Assembly: GCF_022869805.1 (NCBI RefSeq)
Contig: NZ_CP094974.1
Span: 2,852,001-2,916,000, forward strand
From: Halosolutus halophilus
GTDB taxonomy: Archaea > Halobacteriota > Halobacteria > Halobacteriales > Natrialbaceae
DNA length: 64,000 bases
Direction: 5' to 3'
Each line of letters starts with the position of its first letter. Position 1 is the first letter of the stretch. This document shows, one piece after another, positions 25,214 through 34,665 of the stretch. A model generated the notes under the pieces. It saw only the letters and a list, made by a program, of their open reading frames with translations. It was not told where the DNA came from and searched no databases. Both the position numbers and the translations under genes were made by a program.

Positions 25214-26470
25214 ATGGTCGACCCGACTACCGAGCCACTGTTAGTGCTCGTCTCGCGTATCGCTGTGGCGTTCGGTATCGGGGCACTCATCGGACTGGAG
25301 CGGGAACGAAGCGAATCCGGCGGGACGTTCGCAGGCAGTCGCACGTTCCCGTTGTTCGCCATCTTCGGGGCGCTCGTTCAGGCGTTCTTTCCGGACCTGC
25401 TTCCCGTCGCACTGATCGCTCTCGCCCTTCCGCTGACCGTGGCGTACGGCGGAAAGATCATGACGGAAGGTGATCTCGGGTTGACGACCCTGACCGCCGC
25501 ACTCCTCACCGTCGTCCTCGGAGCGCTGGCGACCCACTCACACCGTGGAATGGTGCTCTCGATCATCGCGGGCGGCGTCGTCACGGCCCTCCTCTCCGCC
25601 AAGGGGACGATTCACGGATTCGTCGATCGGATCGACGAGAGCGAACGACGGGCCTCGGTCAAATTCGTTCTCGTCGTGTTGGTCGTCCTCCCGCTGCTCC
25701 CCGATCGCGAACTCGCTGTCCTGTTCGGGCTCAATCCGCGGTTTGTCTGGCTCATGGTCGTCTTCGTCACCGGGTTGAGTTTCGTCGCCTACGTCCTGAG
25801 CCGGACCGTCGGTGCCGAGCGCGGCATCGCGTTAACCGGGGTTCTCGGCGGGTTCGTTTCCTCGACTGCGACGACGGTTTCGATGGCCGAACGATCGACG
25901 GACGCCCCCTCGCTCTATCGAATCTGTGCGTTCTCGACGGTCATCGCGTCGATCGTGATGTTTCCACGGGCGGCAGTCGAAATCGCGGTCGTCAATCCGG
26001 CGTTGCTCCCCCACGTCGCGGTTCCACTTGGTGCGATGACGGTGACTGGCACCCTCGTGGCCGGCCTCGTCTACTGGCGGTCTACCCCGGAGTCCGCGAT
26101 CGAGACCGACGTCGAAAACCCGTTCCGGTTGCGACCCGCGCTATTCTTCGGGGTCGTCTTCGCCGGGGTCTTGCTGGTGTCCGAGTCCGCACACTCGTGG
26201 GTCGGTGCGTCCGGCGTCTACGTGACGGCGTTTCTCTCGGGGCTCGCCGACGTCGACGCGATCTCGATCACGTTGAGCAGACTCGCGGCGGAGGGAGCGA
26301 TCTCCCAGCAGGTAGCGACGACGGGGATCGTCATCGGGGCGATCGCGAACACCCTCGTCAAAGCAGGGCTCGCGTGGCTGCTCGGAACGCGACGCCTCGC
26401 ACTCCTGGTAACGGCGATACTCGGGGTCGTCTCGGTCGTCGGCCTCGGATTCGCTCTCGTACAGTTCTGA
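25214..26470 (+). CDS. MgtC/SapB domain fused to DUF4010 membrane protein
   Basis: The 418-residue protein has about a dozen hydrophobic helices. The N-terminal part carries the MgtC/SapB signature: FGIGALIGLERERSESGGTFAGSRTF and TVAYGGKIMTEGDLGLTTLTAALL. The C-terminal half (about 185-418) has the DUF4010 pattern, including GGFVSSTATTVSMAERS and SGLADVDAISITLSRLA. MgtC proteins affect Mg2+ homeostasis and ATP synthase regulation in bacteria; the function of this fusion is unknown. It lies inside an otherwise conserved informational gene cluster. Confidence 0.87.
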   Translation: MVDPTTEPLLVLVSRIAVAFGIGALIGLERERSESGGTFAGSRTFPLFAIFGALVQAFFPDLLPVALIALALPLTVAYGGKIMTEGDLGLTTLTAALLTVVLGALATHSHRGMVLSIIAGGVVTALLSAKGTIHGFVDRIDESERRASVKFVLVVLVVLPLLPDRELAVLFGLNPRFVWLMVVFVTGLSFVAYVLSRTVGAERGIALTGVLGGFVSSTATTVSMAERSTDAPSLYRICAFSTVIASIVMFPRAAVEIAVVNPALLPHVAVPLGAMTVTGTLVAGLVYWRSTPESAIETDVENPFRLRPALFFGVVFAGVLLVSESAHSWVGASGVYVTAFLSGLADVDAISITLSRLAAEGAISQQVATTGIVIGAIANTLVKAGLAWLLGTRRLALLVTAILGVVSVVGLGFALVQF

Positions 26471-26575
26471 TCGACCACGGCGCCGGGCGGCAGTCGAACG
26501 TCGAAAACGAGAGGCGCCGGTCTCCGTTGAGAGCGGGCCGACTCTTTAAGTACGCCGTCACCGTATCGACAACTA

Positions 26576-27166
26576 ATGAGCGAAGCCGACAGCGACGAGA
26601 TGGACGTTCGGCGTGCGGTCGTGTTGGACTACCTCGCACACGGACTGTCGGACGACGGCCGTCCGCAGTACGAGAAGTCACCGGCAGGGTACGCGCTGGG
26701 GGTCGAGGACTTCCGACTCTATCAGGTTGCGTTCGACGAGGACGAACGGCTGACGATCGGCAGCGAGGTCGTGGTCGAACCGCCCGAGGAGCGCGACGTC
26801 GTCACCGAGGCCCACCGCGTCGAGTACGCGGACCTCTCCTCGGGTGCCCAGTCGGAACTGGAGTACGTCGTCGCCGACCTCGTCGAGGAGAACGAGGAGC
26901 GGTTCGTCGACTTCTACAACGACGCCCAGCCGATCACGCTGCGACTCCACCAGTTGAACCTCCTGCCGGGAATCGGGAAGAAGCTCCGGAACAGCATCCT
27001 CGACGAGCGCAAGCGCAAGCGCTTCGAGAACTTCGAGGACCTCACCGATCGGGTCTCGGGGCTGCACGATCCCGACGAGATCCTCGTCGAACGCATCCTG
27101 GAGGAACTGCGCGACGACGATCTGAAGTACCAGACGTTCGTCGGGCGGCGCGAACAGACGCAATAA
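26576..27166 (+). CDS. DUF655 family helix-hairpin-helix protein
   Basis: The 196-residue protein matches archaeal DUF655: DVRRAVVLDYLAHG at the start, a small OB-like middle (GSEVVVEPPEERDVV), and a helix-hairpin-helix LNLLPGIGKKLRNSIL near 125-140 for nucleic-acid binding. It lies between rpoF and rsmA in many archaea, suggesting a role in RNA metabolism, but its biochemistry is unknown. Confidence 0.9.
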   Translation: MSEADSDEMDVRRAVVLDYLAHGLSDDGRPQYEKSPAGYALGVEDFRLYQVAFDEDERLTIGSEVVVEPPEERDVVTEAHRVEYADLSSGAQSELEYVVADLVEENEERFVDFYNDAQPITLRLHQLNLLPGIGKKLRNSILDERKRKRFENFEDLTDRVSGLHDPDEILVERILEELRDDDLKYQTFVGRREQTQ

Positions 27167-27364
27167 GAAGGGGGCGCCAGCCAACGGTTCTGCTAATCGT
27201 CTCTCGGACCGGTAGTGAACGACGGTACAGTTCATGAACCGACGACACAGTATAGCCCCGATAGCAGCAATCATTTTGATAGATACTCGGCCGGCGTCGC
27301 AGACGATCGCACCGCCGACGTCGAAGACGGTGCGTTTACACCCGTTCCGTCCCAAGCGCCGGCA

Positions 27365-28201
27365 ATGAGAGATCCAGACGGACTGATCGCCCGGGCGGGC
27401 GTGCGCGGCGATCCCGACCGCGATCAGCACTTCCTCGTCGACGATCGCGTCCTCGATCGACTGCCGACCTATCTCGAGGCGATCGACGCCGACGCGAGCC
27501 ACGTCCTCGAGATCGGCGGCGGGACTGGCGCGCTGACCGATCGGCTGCTCGCGGTCGCCGACGAGGTCACCGTCGTCGAGCGCGATCGTGATCTCGCGGC
27601 CTTCCTGCGGGAAGAGTTCGCCGACGCGATCGACGCGGGACGGCTGACGGTGATCGAGGGCGACGCCCTCGAGGTCGACCTCCCCGCGTTCACCGCGTCG
27701 GTGTCGAACCTGCCCTACGGCGTCTCGAGCGAGATTACCTTTCGACTGCTCCCCGAAGGGCGGCCGCTCGTCCTGATGTTCCAGCGAGAGTTCGCCGAGC
27801 GGATGGTCGCCGATCCCGGAACCGCCGAGTACGGGCGGCTCTCGGTCTCGACGCAGCACTACGCGGCACCGGAACTCGTCGAGACGGTGCCGAAGGAGGC
27901 GTTCTCGCCGCCGCCGGCGGTCGAGAGCGCGGTGGTCAGACTGATCCCGCGCGACCCGGACTACGAGATCGGCGACGAGGAGTTCTTCCTGCGGTTCGTC
28001 AAGGCGCTGTTCACCCAGCGCCGGAAGACGGTCCGGAACGGCATCCGGAACACGGCCCACATCACGGGACTCGACGATCCCGACGCGGTCGTCGACGCGG
28101 CGGACGACGAACTGCTGCAGAAACGACCGGACGCGATGGCTCCCGCCGAGTTCGCGGCGCTGGCCACGCTGGCGATCGAGGTCGGTGAGCCGACGGCGTG
28201 A
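27365..28201 (+). CDS. rsmA: 16S rRNA dimethyladenosine transferase RsmA (KsgA/Dim1)
   Basis: The 278-residue protein has the KsgA motifs in order: DQHFLVDD, LEIGGGTGALTDRL (SAM-binding, about 48-62), VVERDRDL, VIEGDAL and the catalytic NLPYGVSSEI (about 115). It dimethylates two adjacent adenines near the 3' end of 16S rRNA. ATG 27365 is preferred; the in-frame GTG at 27215 would add 50 residues without family similarity. Confidence 0.93.
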   Translation: MRDPDGLIARAGVRGDPDRDQHFLVDDRVLDRLPTYLEAIDADASHVLEIGGGTGALTDRLLAVADEVTVVERDRDLAAFLREEFADAIDAGRLTVIEGDALEVDLPAFTASVSNLPYGVSSEITFRLLPEGRPLVLMFQREFAERMVADPGTAEYGRLSVSTQHYAAPELVETVPKEAFSPPPAVESAVVRLIPRDPDYEIGDEEFFLRFVKALFTQRRKTVRNGIRNTAHITGLDDPDAVVDAADDELLQKRPDAMAPAEFAALATLAIEVGEPTA

Positions 28202-28292
28202 TCGCACCTGTCAACTGATCGACCCCGACCGGCCCTGACCGACGGATACTCAAAGCTGCACGAACGAATCGATCGACAGATCACACAGATTC

Positions 28293-29501
28293 ATGACCGT
28301 CGTCCTGACGGGGCTCGACTGGCTGTCGGAGACCATCGATTCGCAACCCCTCCGGCTCGCGGTGACCTTCGCGGCCGTCGGGTTCCTGGTAGCCGTGTTG
28401 CTCTTTTCCCGCTGGCTGCAGGCGTGGCTCAACGAGCGCACGCGGCCGCTGTACAGCGACATCGTCACGATGGCCGTGCTCACCGCGGGCTGCGTCGTGA
28501 GTCTCGGCGTCGTCGTCGGCGTCTGGGGCCAGACCGAGACCCTGCAGACCACCTACCAGAACTACGGGCTCGACAGCAACGCGATCGCCCGGTCGATCGT
28601 CACGTTCATCCTCCTCGTCGCGACGTTCATCGTCACGCGGTTCGTCCGGCGCGTGATCGCGGAGATCCTCGGCTCGGCCGCGGCGGTGACCGACCACCAG
28701 CGCGAGGTCACGCACCGCCTCTCGCAGGTGATCATCTGGTCGGTGGCGCTCGTCGTAATCCTCGGAGTCTGGGTCGACGACCTCGGCGGACTGCTGGTCG
28801 GGGCCGGCTTCCTCGGGATCGTCGTCGGTATGGCCGCGCGCCAGACGCTCGGGACGATGCTCGCCGGCTTCGTCCTGATGTTCGCCCGGCCGTTCGAGAT
28901 CGGCGACTGGATCGAGATCGAGGACGAGGAGGGGATCGTCACCGACATTTCGATCGTCAACACCCGCCTCAAGTCCTTCGACGGCGAGTACATCATGATC
29001 CCCAACGACGTCATCGCCTCGAGTACGGTGACGAACCGATCGAAACGGGGACGGCTCCGCATCGAAGTCGAGGTCGGCGTCGACTACGGGACGGACGTCG
29101 ATCGGGCCGCAGCGCTCGCCGAGGACGCGGTCGGGGACATCGATCTGGTTCTCGACGCACCGTCGCCGGGGGTCGTCGCCAAGACGTTCGGCGACTCGGC
29201 GGTGGTGCTCGGGGTCCGGTTCTGGATCGACAGGCCGAGTGCACGCCGCCACTGGCGGGCACGGACCGCCGCGATCAACGCGATCAAGCGGGCCTTCGAG
29301 GACGAGGGGGTGAAGATCCCCTATCCGCAGCGCGAACTCTCCGGCCGCGCCGAAACCGGCGGGTTCCGGATCGCGGACGGCCCGGAGGATGCGATCGACG
29401 CCCGGGAAGCCGCATCGGAAGGCAACGGCACCGCGTCCAGGACGGACGGCGACGGCCCCGAATCCGAGAGCCGCCAGATGGCACCATCGGGGGGTGAGTA
29501 G
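28293..29501 (+). CDS. MscS-family mechanosensitive channel
   Basis: The 402-residue protein has several N-terminal helices, then the MscS pore helix and beta domain: LLVGAGFLGIVVGMAARQTLGTMLAGFVL, RPFEIGDWIEIEDEEGIVTDIS and TRLKSFDGEYIMIPNDVI. A low-complexity acidic tail (about 355-402) is added. It would open under hypo-osmotic shock to release solutes, relevant to a halophile. Its stop directly abuts the HemK gene start. Confidence 0.9.
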   Translation: MTVVLTGLDWLSETIDSQPLRLAVTFAAVGFLVAVLLFSRWLQAWLNERTRPLYSDIVTMAVLTAGCVVSLGVVVGVWGQTETLQTTYQNYGLDSNAIARSIVTFILLVATFIVTRFVRRVIAEILGSAAAVTDHQREVTHRLSQVIIWSVALVVILGVWVDDLGGLLVGAGFLGIVVGMAARQTLGTMLAGFVLMFARPFEIGDWIEIEDEEGIVTDISIVNTRLKSFDGEYIMIPNDVIASSTVTNRSKRGRLRIEVEVGVDYGTDVDRAAALAEDAVGDIDLVLDAPSPGVVAKTFGDSAVVLGVRFWIDRPSARRHWRARTAAINAIKRAFEDEGVKIPYPQRELSGRAETGGFRIADGPEDAIDAREAASEGNGTASRTDGDGPESESRQMAPSGGE

Positions 29502-30074
29502 ATGGATCTCCAGGACCGGCGAGGGCTCGAACGCGACGTGTACCAGCCCGCCGAGGACTCGGCGCTGCTGGCCGAGACCGCCTCCGAACGGCTCGACGAC
29601 GACGCGCTCGTGCTGGAGGTCGGCACCGGATCGGGCTACGTCGCGAGCCGGATCGCCGAGGAAACCGGCGCCCGCGTGATCGCCTCGGACCTGAACCCAC
29701 GCGCCGTCCGGCAGGCCCGCGGCGAGGGCGTCGAGACGGTCCGGGCGGACCTCGTCGAACCCTTCGCGGCCGAGTCGTTCGACGCGGTGGCGTTCAACCC
29801 GCCCTACCTGCCGACGGATCCCGACAACGAGTGGGACGACTGGATGGAACGCGCCCTCTCGGGGGGCGAAGACGGCCGGGCCGTCATCGATCCGTTCCTC
29901 GCGACCGTCGGCCGCGTGCTGGCACCCGACGGCGTCGTCTACCTGCTCGTCAGCAGCCTCACCGGCGTCGACGACGTGGTCGAGCGCGCGGGCGAGGAGG
30001 GGTTCAGCGCCGTCGCCGTCGCCGACGAGTCGTTCCCGTTCGAGACGCTGACGGTGCTCGAATTGCTGCGCTGA
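29502..30074 (+). CDS. HemK2/Mtq2-type release factor glutamine methyltransferase
   Basis: The 190-residue protein has VYQPAEDSALLAE, the SAM motif LEVGTGSGYVASRI (about 38-51) and the catalytic NPPYLPTD (about 99-106). This is the short HemK2-type enzyme that methylates the GGQ glutamine of aRF1 together with Trm112 in archaea and eukaryotes. It starts immediately after the MscS stop (no spacer) and completes the conserved archaeal cluster. Confidence 0.88.
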   Translation: MDLQDRRGLERDVYQPAEDSALLAETASERLDDDALVLEVGTGSGYVASRIAEETGARVIASDLNPRAVRQARGEGVETVRADLVEPFAAESFDAVAFNPPYLPTDPDNEWDDWMERALSGGEDGRAVIDPFLATVGRVLAPDGVVYLLVSSLTGVDDVVERAGEEGFSAVAVADESFPFETLTVLELLR

Positions 30075-30119
30075 CCCGGGTCCGAAGATATTTGTCGGTT
30101 CGCTCGGAACGTCGGGAAT

Positions 30120-31337
30120 ATGTCTCCGTCACGACGCGCCCTCCTGACGAGCGTCGGTGCCGCGAGCGCGACGATCGCGGGGTGTTCGGAACTCTCGCGA
30201 GAGGTAACGACGCCCGATCCCGACGAGCCGCCGGAGTCGGGCGTCGACGAACTTCCGGACCCGGACGGCCACGTATACGGCGCGAACGGCGAGTGGTCGA
30301 CGTTCGGCTGTAACGCCGCCCACACCCGGGCGGTCGCCGACGGCGAAGCGCCGGTCGACGGAGTGACCGAGCGCTGGCGGGTAGAAGTCGCACATTCTGC
30401 CTATCAGGAACCCGTCGTCGCGGACGATCGCGTCTACTTCCTCGACGTGGACACGCTCCGGGTCTTCGACGCTGACGACGGCGAGGAACGCTGGACGATC
30501 GCCAGCGTCGATTCCCCGCCGCTGCTCTGGGACGGCGTCGCCTACGTTTCCATCGGCGACGCGGTTCGCGCGATCGATTCCGAGAGCGGCGAGACGCTGT
30601 GGGAGCGCACGTTCGAGACGCCGGGCCGGGTGGCGACACCGGCCACGTACGACGGGTCTGCGCTGATCTGTGGGGTGGGCGAGCAAGTCGTCTCGCTCGA
30701 TCCCGAGAACGGCGACGTCCAGTGGCGACGGGACGTCTTCGGACAGGTGATCGATCACGCCGCGATCGTTATGGGATACTCCTGGATCGTCGCCACGGAG
30801 GCCGGGATGGTCTACGCCCTCGGCGACGACGGCCGCGGCAGGAGGCGGTGGCAACTTCCCGCGGAGCCGATGTCTCCCCCGACCGTCGACAGCGACACGG
30901 TCTACGTCAACTGTTGGAACGGAAGTACGTACGCGCTGGCGATGGGCGCGGATGCGGACACCGCGGATGGCATCCAGTGGTCGATCGAGACCGGCTCGGC
31001 ACAACGCGGGATCGCCCTCGCCGACGGCGTCGTCTTCGTCAACGGCCGATCGCTCCAGGCCATCAGTTCGGGGTCCGGAACCCGATACTGGGAGTACGAG
31101 ATCGGCGACTGGCAGCACACCGCGCCGGCGTTCGGTCGCGACACCCTGTTCGTCGGCGGCGATCGGCTCCGGGCTCTCGATCCGACGCCCGGCGACGGTC
31201 CGGATGGCGGGCCGGCACTCCGATTCGATCGGGAATTCGCCGGTCGGGTCGGGCCCGGGCCGGTCCTGGACGACGGGACGCTGTACCTCGTCGCGGAGGT
31301 CGACGACGAGACGTACGCGCTACTGGCGCTCGATTGA
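30120..31337 (+). CDS. Tat-exported lipoprotein with PQQ-like beta-propeller
   Basis: The 405-residue protein opens with a Tat signal (SRRALLTSVG) and a lipobox ending AGC at about 21, so it is probably a lipid-anchored extracellular protein. The rest consists of repeated W-x-N-type blades such as ERWRVEV, DDGEERWTIA, SGETLWERT and NGDVQWRRD, typical of an eight-bladed PQQ-like propeller (BamB type). Catalytic PQQ-dehydrogenase residues are not evident. Binding or scaffolding at the cell surface is likely. Confidence 0.85.
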   Translation: MSPSRRALLTSVGAASATIAGCSELSREVTTPDPDEPPESGVDELPDPDGHVYGANGEWSTFGCNAAHTRAVADGEAPVDGVTERWRVEVAHSAYQEPVVADDRVYFLDVDTLRVFDADDGEERWTIASVDSPPLLWDGVAYVSIGDAVRAIDSESGETLWERTFETPGRVATPATYDGSALICGVGEQVVSLDPENGDVQWRRDVFGQVIDHAAIVMGYSWIVATEAGMVYALGDDGRGRRRWQLPAEPMSPPTVDSDTVYVNCWNGSTYALAMGADADTADGIQWSIETGSAQRGIALADGVVFVNGRSLQAISSGSGTRYWEYEIGDWQHTAPAFGRDTLFVGGDRLRALDPTPGDGPDGGPALRFDREFAGRVGPGPVLDDGTLYLVAEVDDETYALLALD

Positions 31338-31465
31338 CATTCCCGCCTCAGGACGGAGCGTTCTCCTCGCACTTCCGTACGAGACCGTCGGTCGGCGTAC
31401 CGCGTGCACTACTACCGGAACCGCCGCCACCGTCCTGAAGGAATTACTACTGCGTATTAGACGGG

Positions 31466-31481
31466 ATGGAAAATATTAAGC
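31466..31481 (+). promoter_or_regulatory. TATA region of the metE-like pair
   Basis: The AT-rich element gaaaatattaag lies about 33 bases before ATG 31509. The 170-base spacer upstream also holds an AT-rich patch (gaattactactgcgtattag), where a methionine-responsive regulator could bind; no defined motif is recognised. Confidence 0.5.
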
Positions 31482-31508
31482 GTCGGTATAGCCTAGCCCG
31501 CCTCACGA

Positions 31509-32537
31509 ATGACTGATTACGTCTCGACCACGCCGGGGCTCTATCCACTCCCGGACTGGGCGAAAGACGACCTCTCGAACCTCAAGGGTCACCAGAAACA
31601 CGATCTCGTCAGCGGCGACGAGGGCGAGGAGATCACCGCGACCTACGAGGCGGCCCGCGAGGAAGTGATCGACGTACAGCAGGAGGCGGGGCTCGATCGG
31701 ATCGTCGAAGGGCAACTCCGCTGGGACGACATGCTCGCCCATCCGCTGGCCGTCCACGACGCCGTCGAAACGCGCGGAATCGTCCGCTACTACGACAACA
31801 ACAACTTCTACCGGGAACCCGTCGTTCGGGGCGACCTCGGCTTCTCCGGTGACGTCGCCGGTGAACTCGAGTCGGCGGCGGAACTGGCCGACGGCGACGA
31901 CCTGCAGGCCGTCCTCCCCGGCCCGTACTCGCTGGCCGATCTCGCCACCGACGAACACTACGGCGACGAGGCCGCGTTCCTCGACGCGATCGCCGACTTC
32001 CTCGCGGGAGAGGTCGACGCCTTCCCCGCCCACGAGACGCTGTTCCTGCTCGAACCCTCGCTCGTCGAGTCGGCCCCCGAGGACGGCGTCGACGGGGCGG
32101 CTGCTGCCGCCGGACCAGAGCGCGCCAGCGAGGCGATCGATCGGGTCGCGGGCGCGACCGACGCCGACGTCGTCGTCCAGCCCTACTGGGGTGCACTCGA
32201 GGAAAAGGTCTACGCGCACCTGCTCGACGCCGATATCGACGCGGTCGGCTTCGACTTCGTCGCGAACCGGGACGACAACCTCTACAACATCCAGGAGTAC
32301 GGCGCGACCGACGGCGTCTCGCTGGGGCTCGCCGACGGGCAGAACACGCTCGTCGAGGACCCCGAAGCGATCCGCGACCGGGTCGACTGGGTGTACGATC
32401 AGCTTCCCGTCACGGAGTTCGAGACGGTCTACCTGACCACGAACACGGAGACGTTCTACCTACCCTACGGCAAGTTCGAGGAGAAACTCGAGGCGCTCGG
32501 AGAAGCCGCGGACCTCGCGGAGGTGAAAGCAGCATGA
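31509..32537 (+). CDS. MetE-like protein lacking zinc ligands (first of pair)
   Basis: The 342-residue protein is a TIM-barrel MetE/UROD-superfamily member: TTPGLYPLPDW start, VEGQLRWDDMLAHPL, AVLPGPYSLADLA, and the terminal VYLTTNTETFYLPY. Unlike its neighbour, it lacks the H-x-C and late Cys zinc ligands; the equivalent of HVC reads QPYWGAL. It is therefore unlikely to bind zinc-thiolate homocysteine alone and may act as the partner or methyl-donor-side subunit. Its stop overlaps the next start (ATGA), which argues for translational coupling and a complex. Confidence 0.82.
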   Translation: MTDYVSTTPGLYPLPDWAKDDLSNLKGHQKHDLVSGDEGEEITATYEAAREEVIDVQQEAGLDRIVEGQLRWDDMLAHPLAVHDAVETRGIVRYYDNNNFYREPVVRGDLGFSGDVAGELESAAELADGDDLQAVLPGPYSLADLATDEHYGDEAAFLDAIADFLAGEVDAFPAHETLFLLEPSLVESAPEDGVDGAAAAAGPERASEAIDRVAGATDADVVVQPYWGALEEKVYAHLLDADIDAVGFDFVANRDDNLYNIQEYGATDGVSLGLADGQNTLVEDPEAIRDRVDWVYDQLPVTEFETVYLTTNTETFYLPYGKFEEKLEALGEAADLAEVKAA

Positions 32538-33610
32538 GCACCAACGAAAACAAAGATCAGTTCCGACAGCCCGATCACGACAACGACCACTTCCTGCTGA
32601 CGACCGTCGTCGGCTCCTACCCGAAGCCCAAGTGGCTCAACCGGGCGAAAGAGCTCTACGAGGACGAGGAGAGCGACTTCGACGAGGAGGACTGGCAGGA
32701 AGCCAAAGACGACGCCGCCCGCCTCATCACGAACGAACACGAACGCGCCGGACTCGACGCCGTCGTCGACGGCGAGATGCGGCGCAACGAGATGGTCGAG
32801 TTCTTCGCCCACCGCATCGAGGGCTACGAGTTCAACGGCCCCGTCAAGGTCTGGGGACACAACTACTTCGACAAGCCGAGCGTCGTCAGCGAGGTCGAGT
32901 ACGACGAAAACTGGCTCGTCGACGAGTACGAGTTTACCGCCAGCACCACCGACCGCCCCGTGAAGGTCCCGATCACGGGCCCCTACACCCTCGCGAGCTG
33001 GTCGTTCAACGAGGCCTACGACGAGGACGAGGAACTCGCCTACGACCTCGCCGACCTCGTCAACGAGGAGATCGAGAAGCTCGTCGACGCCGGTGCCCGG
33101 TACATCCAGATCGACGAGCCCGCGCTCGCGACCACGCCCGACGACCACGCCATCGTCGGCGAGGCGCTCGAACACATCGTCGCCGACATTCCCGAGGAAG
33201 TCCGCATCGGCCTCCACGTCTGTTACGGCGACTACTCTCGCATCTACCCCGAGATGCTCGAGTTCCCGGTCGACGAGTTCGACCTCGAACTCGCCAACGG
33301 CGACTACGAGCAACTGGACGTGTTCAAGGACCCCGCGTTCGATAAAGACCTGGCGCTCGGCGTCTGCGACGTCCACGTTGCCGAGGTCGAATCCGTCGAG
33401 CAGATGGAAGAAAACATCAAGAAGGGACTGGAAGTCGTCCCGCCGGAACAACTCGTCGTCTCGCCCGACTGCGGCGTGAAGCTGCTCCCGCGCGAGGTCG
33501 CCTACGGCAAGATGGAGAACATGGTGCAGGCGGCTCGCAACGTCGAACGGGACCTCGACGAGGGCAATATCGACGTCGAACGCAGTACCGCTGCACCTGC
33601 GGACGACTGA
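32534..33610 (+). CDS. metE: Core-type methionine synthase (MetE C-terminal domain)
   Basis: The 358-residue protein matches the catalytic half of MetE: TTVVGSYPKPKWL at the start, VDGEMRRNEMVEFF, PITGPYTLASWS, YIQIDEPALA, then the zinc-ligand motif GLHVCYGDY (His and Cys) and SPDCGVKLLPR (Cys). It would transfer a methyl group to homocysteine to make methionine. The N-terminal folate-binding half of bacterial MetE is missing, as in other archaeal core enzymes, so the methyl donor is uncertain. It overlaps the upstream MetE-like gene by 4 bases. Confidence 0.9.
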   Translation: MSTNENKDQFRQPDHDNDHFLLTTVVGSYPKPKWLNRAKELYEDEESDFDEEDWQEAKDDAARLITNEHERAGLDAVVDGEMRRNEMVEFFAHRIEGYEFNGPVKVWGHNYFDKPSVVSEVEYDENWLVDEYEFTASTTDRPVKVPITGPYTLASWSFNEAYDEDEELAYDLADLVNEEIEKLVDAGARYIQIDEPALATTPDDHAIVGEALEHIVADIPEEVRIGLHVCYGDYSRIYPEMLEFPVDEFDLELANGDYEQLDVFKDPAFDKDLALGVCDVHVAEVESVEQMEENIKKGLEVVPPEQLVVSPDCGVKLLPREVAYGKMENMVQAARNVERDLDEGNIDVERSTAAPADD

Positions 33611-33674
33611 TCGCGGACGCGACTGCCGATCGCGTTCCCGAAACCATTATCGGGAGTCGATCGAAGGACGCGCC

Positions 33675-34646
33675 ATGAACCGCGAGAACGAGATCCTGGT
33701 CGCCGGCGAGGCGCTGATCGACTTCCTTCCCGAGGAACCCGGCCCGATCGCGGCGGTCGAGGGGTTCGATCGCCGACCCGGCGGCGCACCGGCGAACGTC
33801 GCCGTGGCGCTCGCTCGGCTGGGGGACGCGCCGCTGTTCTGGACGCGCGTCGGTGACGACCCCTTCGGACGATACCTCCACGAAACGCTCGCGGCGTACG
33901 GCCTCCCCGAGCGATTCCTCGAACTCGATCCCGACGCGAAGACCTCGCTCGCGTTCGTCACCCACGACGAGACCGGCGATCGGGAGTTCTCGTTCTACCG
34001 GGACGGGACCGCAGACACCCGCCTCGAGCCGGGCCGGATCGACGACGCCGTGCTCGCGGATCTCGAGTGGATCCACGCCGGCGGCGTGGCGCTCTCAGGC
34101 GGTCGGTCCCGCGAGGCGACCCTCGACCTGCTCGATCGGGCCGCCGACCGCGACTGTACGGTCTCGTTCGACCCGAACGAGCGGCCGGAGCTGTGGCCGG
34201 ACGCGGACACCTACCGGACCGTCGTCCGGGAGGCGCTCTCGAACGTGGACGTGCTGAAAGCGACGGCGGGCGAACTCTCGCGGCTCGGCTTCGAGGGCGA
34301 GTCCGCCGAGGCGATCGCCCGGGATGCGATGGCGGTCGGGCCGGAGGTCGTGTTCGTCACCCGCGGCGACGCGGGTGCGATCGCCGTCGCCGCGGACGAG
34401 ACGTCGTGGGACGGGATCGCGCGTCATCCCGGCTACGATCCCGACGTCGTCGACACGACCGGGGCGGGCGACGCCTTCGTCGCCGGCGCGATCGCGGCAC
34501 TGCGCGAGGGCCGCGATCTGGCCGCGACGCTCTCCTTTGCCAACGCGGTCGGGGCTGCCGCGACGACGGCCGCCGGTGCGATGGCGGCGCTCCCGGATCG
34601 GGAGACCGTCGACTCGATCCGCGAGGGATCGATCGCGGAGGAGTAA
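33675..34646 (+). CDS. PfkB-family carbohydrate kinase (fructokinase-like)
   Basis: The 323-residue protein has the ribokinase pattern: LVAGEALIDFLP, the FDRRPGGAPANVAVALARLG signature 1, SFDPNERPELW, VTRGDAGAIAV and signature 2 DTTGAGDAFVAGAIAAL with the catalytic Asp. The motif GGAPANVA and SFDPN-R-LW resemble fructokinases, but 2-keto-3-deoxysugar kinases are close alternatives. It lies upstream of, but not adjacent to, the sugar ABC module. Confidence 0.88.
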   Translation: MNRENEILVAGEALIDFLPEEPGPIAAVEGFDRRPGGAPANVAVALARLGDAPLFWTRVGDDPFGRYLHETLAAYGLPERFLELDPDAKTSLAFVTHDETGDREFSFYRDGTADTRLEPGRIDDAVLADLEWIHAGGVALSGGRSREATLDLLDRAADRDCTVSFDPNERPELWPDADTYRTVVREALSNVDVLKATAGELSRLGFEGESAEAIARDAMAVGPEVVFVTRGDAGAIAVAADETSWDGIARHPGYDPDVVDTTGAGDAFVAGAIAALREGRDLAATLSFANAVGAAATTAAGAMAALPDRETVDSIREGSIAEE

Positions 34647-34665
34647 TCGCGAGTGCGCTCGCTGT

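Noticed and set aside
27215-27364. A 50-residue N-terminal extension of RsmA from GTG 27215
   Set aside because: RsmA family similarity begins right after ATG 27365, and the extension has no family match. It is more likely the 5' leader.
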